Shown here piece after piece: positions 16,362 to 26,245 of a DNA stretch of 26,254 nt. Position 1 is the stretch's first letter. Each line of letters starts with the position of its first letter. This stretch comes from Chara braunii (Eukaryota; Streptophyta; Charophyceae; Charales; Characeae). The notes beneath the pieces were generated by a model. That model ran no database searches. It was not told where the DNA came from and saw only the letters and a list, made by a program, of their open reading frames with translations. The position numbers and the translations under genes were made by a program. Location: positions 2,584,975-2,611,228 of the forward strand of contig BFEA01000152.1 in NCBI GenBank assembly GCA_003427395.1. The letters are read 5' to 3'.

Positions 16362-16982
16362 TTTATTATTATTATTATTATTTAATCCTCCTCTAGTGGG
16401 AATTCTTTTTATTCACCAAAATTTTGGAGGCCGGGGACCTCACAATTCAACCTAGTGTTATCCTGGCAGCATCAACCAGTTTAGCTTACAGTCATTTGAT
16501 TGAGGAACGAATATTAAACCCAACATTGCAGACTTTTGACAGGACAATGAAAGAACAAATATTGCCTATGTATTACTACTGCCCTCGTGAAGAAGGGCTT
16601 ATAGAAATCTATCCAATTCTATCTAACTTCCATCCTCGTCTACCTTCCCTCTATACAACCTAACTTAACTTTCCCCTATCACAACACCATTCTCCTAATA
16701 AACAGACCTACTGTCTTGGCGGTCTGACCCCGGTCTATTCCGACTGAGCGGAACCCGAGGTTCCTCTAAAATCCTGAACACTCTCCTCCCTTCCCTACCC
16801 TTTGCGGTCCACTGTGATCACCCACAGGAACCGAGTGTCCTGGTTCATAAAGACAAAACAAGACATAACCGCACTGCTACCAATCCCGACCTATTTCTCT
16901 CACTAGTTGGAGAAACGGATTCTGCCTCCCTCTGTGACACCCACCACAGCCTCGTTCAGGGCCCAGGTATTTTGGAACCATC
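16362..16982 (-). other. LINE 3' UTR and (TAA)n tail
   Basis: From the ORF2 stop to the target-site duplication. It ends, on the minus strand, with a run of about six TAA units (16362-16384) rather than poly(A). The rest shows no long frame. A TAA-repeat tail suggests recognition of the 3' end by reverse transcriptase with slippage (inference). Confidence 0.7.
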
Positions 16983-19900
16983 TCAGTCCCTCCCTACTTT
17001 TCCGGCTCCCTGCTCTTTTCCTCCAGTCTGCCGGATCTCATTTTGAAGTAATTTACGGAACAATTTTTTTCTACGTGGGCTTCTGCCATTCTCTCTTTGG
17101 TCATTACGGTCAGCCCAGATTACCCACAGCATCACTGCTCTGCATACCTGGGCTACATAGCCCCACCCTATGTTGCCAGCCATTCCCTCTGGCAGAGTCC
17201 CCATCAGTACCCAGCGTTCCTCTGTCGGCTCCGACCTCCCAGACCACTTCTTCCAATGTTTAAACCACTAGTCTCACCACCTTCTTGACTTGGAACAAGC
17301 CCACCATAGATGGTGCATGGTTTCAAACAACGAATCACATCTGTCGCATGCTTCTTTTACTGACATACCCCTCTTCCTCAGCCAGCTGGCTACAGGGACT
17401 GCTTGATGTGATTGCAGCCACAACAGGGAGGCGAGCTTCTGTGAGGGCAGATATGGAAGTTGTGTCCACATACCCTGAAACTCTTTTTCTTCTGGTGGGT
17501 CCAGGTGTGGGCAGGTTTCCTCCCACTTGTCCACCATATATTGGCAGATCGACTGGTTTTTGTTGTGCAGTTTCAACCTTATTGCTTCATCTCCCTTCGC
17601 CAGATCCCAGAGCTCCACATTCCTCACTTTCCACCCCCACGCTGATTTATCAAGACGCAGATCTTCGATGGCTGTGCCTTGATCACTTAAACTTCATTTG
17701 GGATCGACCCCAAGCTCCCCCTGTGCCACCTGTTCGACCCTTGTGGGTCTGAGGCTCGTGAGGCCGTATGCCGTGATCTCCTTGATTCTCGTAAGCTCCG
17801 GGAGTCCAAGAGTTGCCCTCTTAAAAACTGCGATCGTGCACTTGCCCGACAACGACTCGTCCCACTGCCCCAGTCTGAAGACTGTTTCTTCTTGTCCTGT
17901 TTGATCAACGACCTGCCCACAGAACCAGCTGCCAATACTCGAGACCCACTTACCATCCAGCATTTCAATCCAATTTAATGGGATGGCTTCTATCAACTCC
18001 CTCCTCCTTTCCTGTTGGTTCCATAGCATACCTTGTGATTCTTTCAACTTTTCCTCCATCTTCTATTGTCCCGTAGTCAGATCCCATAGATCCCCCACCC
18101 TCGATACTCCCCTCTGAATCCACTTCATGCCAAAGGAGCCCGGTTTGGTGTTTGCACTGAATGTCTCCCCGTCCTCTCCCCGAATCCAGGGATTCTCAAA
18201 GAGGTGTTGTCTAAGCACCTCCGCTCTGTTGATTGGTTGTGCTACCCTGTTGGGCTTACATTTTTGCCATGCTTGTACAATATCCTTCTAGAAATTCAAT
18301 TTCATTTTCTTGCATAGAAAAACTTGTATCATTATGGCCACCCACACATCTTCTGGGCGCGACAGTCCCCATTCTTCGCACAACAGTTCCTCTGCCAACG
18401 CACACCAGTCAACCTTATGATCCGCAGGCGCCACGTTCAGAATCCACTTGGAGAGAAGATTCAGATTTTGAGAGTCTGGGTCTAAAAGCGTCAGGCCACC
18501 TTGGTCTTTTGGAGAACACAGGGTGTCCCAGGCCACCTTAACAATGTACCCTTGTTCCTCCCCTGACCCGGGTTTCCAAATAAATCTTCTTGCGGATGCT
18601 CTCACACCTTTAATCAGTGGCTTAGCCAACCTTCTGACCTTCGCCACATACCAAAGGATAGAGAAGGCCGACGCAGTGACCGCTAGGACTCTCCCAATCA
18701 ATGATAGGTGAGGGGCCGGGCCCCAGCTACGTATCCTCTTGTCCACTCTCTCCTGCAGGACGGACGTCTGAGAATCTGTGCAGTCCCACAAAGCTAGTTG
18801 CACCCCCAGGTACCTTTCCGCTTCTCCCTCCTGTACTCTGCGCATGCCCCATTCCACCTCAAGATTATAATCAGAGGGCAAATAGAAGATGGATTTGTTC
18901 CAGTTCACCGCCGCTTCCGAGAATTCCGCGGACAGACATCCTTTGAGAGCCTCTAGGGATACCTTCTCATTGGCTGACAGGGCTAGCAAATCGTCCGCCA
19001 ATGCCTTGACCCTGCATTCTTTTCCCCTGCGTAGCTTTAGTCCCACCAATAAGGGATGAGATCTGATATCGTTAAGCAGAACCTCTAACTGTACAACGAA
19101 TAGGAGTGGGGCCAAAGGACACCCCTGTCTCAATGAGTGTGTCATTTGGAACTCCTTACTGTGCCAACCATTAACTTGAACCGCTGCAGTGGAGAAAATG
19201 TACAGCGCTTTCACGTCATTGCAGAAGCTGCTCCCGAAGTTCATCCTCTTCAGTGTCGTGAGCACAAATGTCCAATTCACGCGGTCGTAGGCTTTCTCCA
19301 AGTCAAGCATGAGGACCGCCACCTCTGCATTCCTGTTCCCAATGACTTCCAATGCCTCAATCGCAGTGGCTAGATTATCAAAAATGGACCTGCCTTCAAG
19401 TTTAACAAAGGCACTTTGGACCAGCCCTACCAGGCCTGGCAGATAGAGTGCAAGTCTGTTGGTCATTGTCTTCGCCAGCAGTTTATATGAAAAATTGAGT
19501 AATGATATTGGCCGCCAGTTTTTTATTTCGCTGCGGTCCCCTTTCTTATAGAGCAGCGTTATAATTCCTCGAGTCATGGTCGGACTTAGTCTGTCTCCAC
19601 TCAGCACTTCGTTGTACAAGGTCACTAGTTCCTCCACTAGCACCTCCCAAACCGCCTTGTAAAATTCCTTCGCCAGCCCATCATCGCCAGGAGCCTTACC
19701 ATTAGCTATTGTGGTCATGGTGTGTGACTCAGAGAGTTCAGCCGCTGAGATCGGTTTGTCTAATGTCTCTCTTGCTTCAGGACTTAACGCAGTTTCCAAG
19801 GAATTCCACACTTCAGAATGTTCTGATAAGTCTGACCCTGGGTCAACAAATCTTGAGCGAGACGTCAGTATGTCCTGGAAATAGGCATGTGGCCGTTGCT

Positions 19901-21109
19901 GGAGGAAGCGAGGCAAAGTGCGGGTGGGTCAGCTCTTTCATTTGGACCGATTTCCTCCTTGGGAGGAGTCTCTGGAACGTTTTCTTGCACAGGCGATCTC
20001 CGGTAGCGATCTTCTTTTCCATAAGAATTTGCTCCCACCGACTGTGTTTTTCCTGCTGCATCCGTTCCCAGCTTCGTAGTCTGTCTGCTCTCTCTTCCGC
20101 CCACACCATCTCTGAGATCGGATGCGTTCCCATTCATTCTTCTGTTTCTTCCACTTTTCTTCGGCAGTCTGCTTCTTCTTTATTTCTGAGGAATGTAGCT
20201 ATCACCGAGAACACTTCCATCTTGTTTGAGATAATTTTTATCCCCGCAACTATCCATTCCGCTCTTGTGGTGAAGAACACCTTTGCTTCATCCCACTCAT
20301 TCCAAAAGAGTCTTACCCAGTTCACTACCTCCTTTTCTTTCAGGATCGATGTGTTCAGCCTGAAGCATCCTGGGCCTCTCCCACTCGCTATCCCCACGCT
20401 GACTGTCATCATGACAGGCTTATGATCCGACATTGCCGCATTCGTTTCGCGGACCATATGCACATTGGCAACTGCTGCTTCAGACACCAAGAAATAGTCC
20501 AACCGCCTCTTGATCCCCGCCGACTGAGGTGTCCTCCAGAACTATGTGAAGCCAGGCTGCAGCGGATTGATATCTCTGTAAATGTCTTGTAAAGCCCACT
20601 TTTCCTTCCACAGTAGCAGTGTCCTCCTATCCCTCTGCAACCCCTCCTGTTTTTATGAGTCCAGACCCGGAGTGGAGATCAGGTTCCAATTGCCTCCTAT
20701 AATCAGATACTCCGTCTTTCAAGTTGGCACCTTCCTGGAAAGCATTTCAATAAATTCAATTCGGTCCAGGGGGTCGTTTGGTGCATACATCGTAGCAAAC
20801 ACCCATTCCTCCCCTTCCATTTCCATTTTTACCCAATACCAGTGCCCCCATAGGTCACAGTCTGCGTCTAGCAAGGTGCACGCCAACCGATTATGAACCA
20901 GGATAGCAACCCCACCCCGACTTCCTTGAGCAGGAGACCACAATTGTGTTTAATTGACTCAACTTTTCTACTGATAACTTCGTTTCTTGCACGAAGGCCA
21001 TGTCCACATTCGTCTCGTGTATCCATTTTTTCAACCTCCTTCCTTTCTGTTTCCCTCCCGAGTCCCCTAGTCCCTGGACATTCCAGGTGGCAATTTTAAT
21101 TTTGCCCAT
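16983..21109 (-). pseudogene. LINE ORF2: APE endonuclease, reverse transcriptase, zf-RVT (broken)
   Basis: Encodes the enzyme for target-primed reverse transcription. The ATG at 21109 starts MGKIKIATWNVQGLG, the first APE motif; the QETK motif follows. A frameshift lies near 20945. The endonuclease then continues in a second frame with SRGGVAIL, a GGNWN motif (families usually have Asp for the first Asn), RRLDYFL and SDHKPV; stops fall at 20719, 20653, 20542 and 20134. A second frameshift lies near 19850-19915. The reverse transcriptase is intact from 19916 to 18288: GKAPGDDG, KKGDRSEIKNWRPISLLN, LDLEKAYDRVNW (catalytic Asp near 19304), RQGCPLAPLLF and LADDL (Asp pair near 18995-18990, with Leu where Tyr or Phe is usual). 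The same frame runs on through stops at 18288, 18063, 17694, 17274 and 17268, with a zf-RVT-like CDRCDSLFETMHHLWWAC segment near 17300-17340 and LWVIWADRND near the end. Confidence 0.9.
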
Positions 21110-21113
21110 TACT

Positions 21114-23376
21114 CTATTGCTGGTGGGCCGTTGCTTGGATGTGCCCTGGGGTCGTGAGATTCTCCGACCATCTGCTGCTCAGTACTTCCGCGAAGTATGC
21201 TGACGTGAGGTTCCTTCTTTTCTGCAGCTGTGAGTTTAGTTGAAGCAGCACCGTTGCTGACATCCCCGGATCCACTGAGATGCTCTGTAATTCGTTGTTT
21301 GGATCAACTAGCAGCAACCGGAGCGGAATGCCCACCAGGCCAACGTTGCCTATATTATTCCACACGTTTGGAGGAATCCTTGCATCTACAAGCGGAATCG
21401 AGTACCGAGCCTTGCCTCCTTCTGGCAGATTAACTATCAAGCGAACTAGAGCCTCTTCCGGGAAGAGCCAGAACTGAAACCGCTCAGCAAAAAGCTGCCT
21501 CACTTTCATCATGACGAACTGCGCAGAAGGAATCTCCAATATATGGCTCGTTGGCATATAAAGCTTGTCTTCTACAGATCTGAGTCCGAGGATGAAGATT
21601 TTGTGGCCTTGGAGGGTGCACATCAGTGGAAGGATCAGGTGGTCCATCATCTGTTGATCTTCACTTGTTCTGCTCAATGCTCCATCGTGGATGTCCCGTG
21701 GGGAGTCCTCCTCATTCTCCTCTCCCGCCATTCCCACATCCACCACCTGCTCTCGACCTTCTAATCTCTCCTGCTTTACTCCTTCCGCTCCTCCCGTATA
21801 TGTCATCAGTTCCTTGCGTTCCGATCTACGGATGCCATCCCCACAAGGTTTTCTTTCCTGCATGGGTTGCCTCTCCAGTTTTTCTTTCAACCACCTTTCC
21901 TTTTTTTCTCTGATTTGAACCACCGCCAAGTCTCTCGTCTCCTCGAGTGCGTGACCCTGCGTGGAAGCCTGCATGTTTTGTGGAGTGGCTCCATGTTGCC
22001 CCATTAATTCAGTTGATAGGATGCGTGCTCCCGCCAAAATTGACGATTGCCAGGCTTGTTCACCCAATGTACTTCAGATTTCAGGAAAGCTCTGCAACTC
22101 CGGATTACCCATACCATACCCTTGATGGTAGGTAGGAGGAGGATTCTGTTTGTACAGACCGAAGCCTGTTCCCAGTGCTTTTTCGTGAAAGCTTGTAGTC
22201 GTCGGTAGTCCACCTTGTACGGCCTGCGCCTGTGCTCCCATGCTTGGGTGTGCATAAGCCGCTTGGCCCTGCGTCTGCTGTGGCTGGATTCTGATGCCTT
22301 GAGGTCTCCCGCTCGAGCCTTCACGTTGCGGTTGCTGGTCTCTCGAAGCCGCACGAATGGAAGATTCCGCTACCGTTTGATGCGGAATTTCGACTGGGGG
22401 GTCTTTCGCTGCTTCTCAAATCCCTCCAATCGTACCCGATGCAAGTTGCTGCCTGTTTCTCTGCGAAAAATTATCCGTTGTACCTGCTTCTGCTTCCTGC
22501 CCATCTCGCGATTGAACCAGTTTAGGGCACCCATCTGTGGCTGTATGATTCCACTACTTGCACCTGTCACACCAGGGGGTGTGTTTGTAGACCAGCTCCA
22601 CGTTGATATCCTCCCCATCATCCAAATGCAGCGGCAATATGATAATAAATCCCCCCTCCACTTCCGGAGCGAGTTCAAATTTCATATTCATCAGCTTGGG
22701 GCGCGACGGATCCGGCTGAGGAGGGATAACATTTATTTTTTATCTTTCCCATACATTGTTTAATTGCGTCGGCTATTGGAAACATCCCCCTCAGCGGCAC
22801 ACGAAGAGCCATTACCCAAAACTTGGAAGCATCCTCCAACCTCCTTTTTGCATCTAGTTCACGCCGCGTCATCCACGGTTTGAATAACATTTTATATGTC
22901 GTCCCTCAAATGATGATGGTATCCTCCCCTTTATTAATCAACCACTGCGCGATCTCCCTCGTCATCACCACATGAGACATTACATCAGGCCCTTCCGAGT
23001 GCACCCTTCCTCTCTTTATCGCTCGTGCAAAAGTGCAAGATCTAATCCAACCGTTTTCCTACGCTCGTATTAAGTCTTCTCTCACTTTCGCCAGTAGAGA
23101 TCGAGCCTCCCCTTGGAAAATCACGGTAACTATTCGTTCTTTCAACCATCTGGTGGAAAGTTCCCCTACTTGCTTATCCACCACGAAGATGCGAACTCCA
23201 TTCTCGTACAAAAATTTGCCTTGCTTCAACCTTTAAGGGAAGATCCCCTCCTCATAGCATTTCGCTATCAGGAACCGCACCCGATCTTCCTCTGAGATCG
23301 GGATTTCCCCTTGTCCCGGGGGGGAGCGATCCTCTCTCCGTCCTTCACGCCCATCGCCACCTCCACCCGACGCCAT
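21114..23376 (-). pseudogene. LINE ORF1: RNA-binding gag-like protein with zinc knuckle (broken)
   Basis: Starts at an ATG at 23376 (MASGGGGDGREG). The first frame holds a DUF4283-like region typical of plant LINE ORF1 (WLKERIVTVIFQGEA, then VHSEGPDVMSHVV, FKPWMTRREL and FWVMALRVPLRGMFP), interrupted by stops at 23233, 23059 and 22906. A frameshift near 22676-22680 moves into a second frame, which reads EVEGGFIIILPLHLDDG and a CX2CX4HX5C zinc knuckle (WCDRCK ... NH ... DGC, 22527-22571) with a stop inside it at 22554; further stops lie at 22416 and 22074. From 22067 to 21114 the frame is open for 317 residues: a Glu/Lys/Gln-rich hydrophilic part and then a more ordered part (QFWLFPEEALVRLIVNLPEGG) of unknown fold. 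DUF4283 is assigned by pattern, not by a search. Confidence 0.75.
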
Positions 23377-24188
23377 AGTGACCTTGCCCCGTTTGTTCTT
23401 CTGCGTGACAGGTTTAACACCGTTAACCCTCTTGTGTTCTTCTCACCTTTCCCTTTCCGTCTTCACTTCTTCCTAACTGATTTACGGTATCATTCTCAAC
23501 CTGTACCCCTCCTGATCTTTAAACGAAGTTCGTCTGCGCTCATCCGCTAATCCGGTTCTACGTTTCCTCGATCTCCCCGTCTTCTCCTCCTGTCAAGTTG
23601 AATATGGTGTTGCTTGCACTTGGTCTCGCACCTATCTTCGAGGGGAGTACGCCATGCTCGTCGAAAGTTCTTCAACCATCAGGGGGGGGGGGGGGGGGGG
23701 GTCCCCCTCTAACACGTTCTTCCTTCGAAGCACTAGTGTCTCTTGTCTCTTCCTACGTTATTGTCGACTTCTAACCGAAGTCTCCATTCCTCTCACAACA
23801 ACCCCACCTGAAAGGCGGACGCCAGTCCGCGGACGCCTGTACACGTGTCACACGTAGTTCGCGACGAGAGCAATCACACTCCAACGGGCCGGCTTGCCCT
23901 CGCCAATCTCCCTCTCCAAAAGGCAGGATGCTCGGAAAACACCGAGCGAGATGGCGGGGGAAAAACTCCTGTGGTAACTATCATGGCGGTAGTACCACGG
24001 TAAACCGGTTCGGCCACTACAGCCGAAGGCGCTAGCTTAGAACGCTTCCTGCGTCAACTGCAGCACTCACCGGGCCTAGAAGCTTCGGGTAGCGCTACCA
24101 ACCACGCTGATCCGGGCCTACTCACTCACGCGAGAATAGCGCTGCGATTAGCGCTACCGGAAGGCTCGCGGCCGCACCGAATTCCTCC
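23377..24188 (-). promoter_or_regulatory. LINE 5' UTR / probable internal promoter region
   Basis: About 812 bp from the 5' target-site duplication to the ORF1 ATG. GC-rich, as internal promoters of LINEs often are, with a C run on the sense strand (20 G on the plus strand, 23682-23701). It holds a 12-bp palindrome ggtagcgctacc (24088-24099), two agcgct sites at about 24137-24155 and a gtggta / taccac inverted repeat at about 23970-23997. No promoter motif can be named with confidence; the promoter role is inferred from position. Confidence 0.5.
23682..23701. repeat. Poly(G) run of 20
   Basis: An uninterrupted G run inside the LINE 5' UTR (C run on the element's sense strand). Length may be inexact. 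Confidence 0.85.
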
Positions 24189-24198
24189 CATAACTGGA
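24189..24198. repeat. LINE target-site duplication, 5' side
   Basis: cataactgga, identical to 16352-16361. Bases beyond it (aatttcat here, tttatt there) are only partly alike, so ten bases is the exact extent I can support. Confidence 0.72.
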
Positions 24199-24364
24199 AT
24201 TTCATGGTGTGCCATTCAAGGCCCGCCACTGGAATAGCAAAATTCCCGTAAGCACAAATTACTCTCATACCCAGATGCAATTCCCCCCCCACCCCCCACA
24301 AAAAAAAGGAGGAAAAATCAGTGAACCGACCCTCCCTAGGTGATTCAGAAGTACCTTATTTTGT

Positions 24365-24434
24365 TCATCTGACTATCCCGATTCGAACTTGGGCCTCTAT
24401 GCCAACAGTTCATGGGTGTACCAACTGAGTTAGG
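24365..24434 (-). repeat. tRNA-like SINE head, copy 1
   Basis: On the minus strand: cctaactcagttggtac (box A), acccatgaactgttggcat, then aagttcgaatcggg (box B, good match to the GTTCGANNC core). The box spacing is tRNA-like, but the acceptor and T stems do not pair, so it is not a working tRNA gene. No tail was recognised, so it is a fragment. Confidence 0.55.
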
Positions 24435-24489
24435 CCCGGTAGTTTTTTCACACACTTCTTTTTTCTTTAATTAGTAGTTGGTTTTAAGT

Positions 24490-24565
24490 TCCATCATCTG
24501 GATTCGAACACAGGTCTGTATTTCAACAGTTCAGGGTTGTACCCACTGAGCTGTAGGCTCTTGGG
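24490..24565 (-). repeat. tRNA-like SINE head, copy 2
   Basis: On the minus strand: ctacagctcagtgggtac (box A), aaccctgaactgttgaaat, then ctgtgttcgaatcc (box B). It lies upstream (in minus-strand sense) of copy 1 at about 127-bp spacing and shares most of its bases over the A-to-B interval. The T stem is poorly paired. The two look like tandem relics of one tRNA-derived family, also glimpsed at 13348. Confidence 0.55.
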
Positions 24566-24803
24566 TACTTTCTTTCGCACACTTTTGTGTTGTGTCGCGA
24601 GTTCTACCTACCGCCTTGACCCGAATAGAACGCCCGGTAATTATCGCCGTATCTGGCCTGAAAGTTGTGCCAAATACAGCTATAATGACCGTATGTTGTA
24701 TTCGGGGGAAGACAGAAGTCTGGCAATTGAACACAGCTGATGTTCGCTCCGTGGCTCTACTGACTAACAATGAGGTCACAATGGGCCCTCGCAGAGAGGC
24801 TAC

Positions 24804-24927
24804 TGGGCCTCGCCACACCACTCTCGAAATGTGAAAAAGACAAAAACGTGGCGGGTGCATCTGGTCATGTTCTAGGGGGAGGTTCACGCTCATTTTTCAC
24901 ATTTCGAGAGTGGTGTGGCGATGCCCA
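24804..24927. repeat. Near-perfect inverted repeat, about 36-bp arms
   Basis: tgggcctcgccacaccactc with the following cgaaatgtgaaaaa (24804-24838) is mirrored by tttttcacatttcgagagtg and gtgtggcgatgccca (24893-24927), with one mismatch in about 35 pairs. The 54-bp loop is unrelated sequence. Such high arm identity suggests a recent origin. It could be a very small MITE, a fold-back formed by template switching, or a hairpin RNA precursor. No flanking target-site duplication is obvious. Confidence 0.88.
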
Positions 24928-25250
24928 CTGAGGGGGTGATAGTTAGACGGCCAGTGTATCATCCCCGAGCTCCGAGCTCGAAGAAGATGGAAAGAGGCAA
25001 TCAACATGTTCTTGTATTTTGCACACGTGGCGACCTGTGGGGCGAGGGCAATTGAGTGGGGGAGGGGGAGGGGAAGGGGAAGGTAGAGACACGGTCATCC
25101 TGCTCGATGGATGGTCATCCTGCGTCATCGGGGATCCATCCTGGGTGTAGTAGGTTGTTGGTGGCTCGTATGTCGATCTATAGACGGAAGGGAACCGCGA
25201 ACTGATGGATAAAGGACAGTGGGATTTACCATGGGGGCTTATTCGATCTT
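24928..25250. other. No gene recognised
   Basis: Contains ccgagctccgagctcgaag (about 24964-24982), a G-rich patch at 25055-25085 and a short duplication of ggtcatcctg (25095 and 25112). No frame of note. Confidence 0.45.
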
Positions 25251-25322
25251 GCTAACCTTGGTTAGCTGATGTTGCATAGCTCTATGGTAACCTTGGTTAG
25301 CTGATGTACCATAGCTCATGCG
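25251..25322. repeat. 35-bp tandem duplication containing a palindrome
   Basis: taaccttggttagctgatg starts at 25253 and again at 25288. The first copy is part of the perfect 16-bp inverted repeat gctaaccttggttagc (7-bp arms, 2-nt centre). The units differ by a few bases near their ends. Confidence 0.88.
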
Positions 25323-25429
25323 TGCTTGGAAGGGAAGTCTAACGACCAGGAGAGAGGGCTAAGTAAGTAGCTGTAATGAGATGATATAGTAGGAGTTCTA
25401 TGTAAAGGAGTTCCAGTCAGGGCAACGTG

Positions 25430-25622
25430 CTTCTTGGTCGGTCAATGTCGATAGATTGAGCAGGTGATCGATTCCTGCCTGAAGTGTGGAGCGCCGTGTC
25501 TCTCAGCCTGAGGGACTGATCGATCGATCGATCGATCGTCGGAGTTACAAGAACGGCCACGTGCTGGTCGGTCAATCGATCGATCGAGGGATCGATCAGT
25601 CGATCAGTCGATCTGTCGACTA
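25430..25622. repeat. (ATCG)n microsatellite clusters
   Basis: Clean gatcgatcgatcgatcgatcg at about 25517-25538 and shorter runs at about 25575-25620 with variants (gatcagtcgatcagtcgatc). The phrase ggtcggtcaat occurs at 25437 and 25567 and marks a diverged duplication of about 130 bp. Every such run is self-complementary. Confidence 0.88.
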
Positions 25623-25792
25623 CCCATTCAGGGGAAGCCGTGTGCGGATCGATCGGGGTGCCTGAGGTGCTGTGAGGGGAGAGCTCGTGGCAGACGGGTA
25701 AGGTTGGAAGACAAGGAGAAGTTGGGGAGGGGGGGGGAGGGGGGGGAGATACAGGCTGAGTGCCGAAAAGCGAACCGAAACCGCCCTCTCTA

Positions 25793-25794
<2 letters not shown>

Positions 25795-25855
<61 letters not shown>
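25795..25855. repeat. (GT)n microsatellite
   Basis: About 30 uninterrupted TG units. The open frames across it encode poly-Val/Cys or poly-Thr/His and are artefacts. A G-rich run (25726-25748) precedes it. Confidence 0.97.
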
Positions 25856-25856
<1 letters not shown>

Positions 25857-25934
25857 CGAATTGCTGGCGAACGAAGACGGAGCTTGAGGAGGAAGAGAGG
25901 GATGGACAAGAGCAGGAACAGAGAGAGAGATGAA

Positions 25935-25995
25935 ATACGACGAGGAGGGGGAGGAGGAGGAGGACGAGGAGGAGGAGGAGGAAGAGGAGAAAGAG
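25935..25995. repeat. (GGA)n purine tract
   Basis: A degenerate run of GGA/GAG units with cga interruptions. Part of a purine-rich stretch that extends to about 26100. Confidence 0.9.
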
Positions 25996-26117
25996 GGTAC
26001 AGGCTGAGTTAAGGATAGAAAGGGGAGGTATTGGAAAAAGAGAGGAGTATGAGACGACCGGAGAAACTCGAATAGGAAGGAGAAGAAAAATAGAGGAGCA
26101 GTTGGAATTGGAGTGAA

Positions 26118-26172
26118 GCACAAATAGCAGCCCATCGCCGGAATAGCACAGCCAATAACCGGAATATCAGAC
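26118..26172. repeat. Fragment of the dispersed 'cacaaatagc / ccaataacc' repeat
   Basis: gcacaaatagcagcccatc, gaatagcaca and gccaataaccggaatatc resemble 16094-16140 (gcacaaatagcc, ccaataaccgcc, gccaatggcacacc). It is cut by the (AG)n tract. Confidence 0.5.
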
Positions 26173-26178
26173 AAAAGC

Positions 26179-26180
<2 letters not shown>

Positions 26181-26243
<63 letters not shown>
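26181..26243. repeat. (AG)n microsatellite
   Basis: About 30 uninterrupted AG units near the end of the window. Confidence 0.97.

Positions 26244-26245
<2 letters not shown>

Larger units (their letters stand above)
16362..24188 (-). mobile_element. Full-length, inactive LINE retrotransposon (plant non-LTR type)
   Basis: A 7,827-bp element on the minus strand. In transcription order: 5' UTR (24188-23377), ORF1 (23376-21114), ORF2 (21109-16983), 3' UTR and a (TAA)n tail (16384-16362). Ten-base direct repeats flank it exactly at the tail and at the start of the 5' UTR, which begins ggaggaattcgg. ORF2 carries an APE endonuclease, a reverse transcriptase and a zf-RVT-like C-terminus, placing it among the LINE/L1-like elements typical of plants. 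ORF1 has six in-frame stops and one frameshift, ORF2 nine stops and two frameshifts, so it can no longer move on its own. The finding of both ends is unusual because most LINE copies are 5' truncated. Confidence 0.85.

Noticed and set aside
24365-24434. Functional tRNA gene
   Set aside because: Box A and box B are present, but the acceptor and T stems do not pair and the anticodon arm is malformed.
25417-26174. Long minus-strand frames across the right end (234 and 184 residues)
   Set aside because: They consist of poly-Thr/His, poly-Ser/Leu and Ile-Asp-Arg runs from the (GT)n, (GGA)n and (ATCG)n microsatellites.
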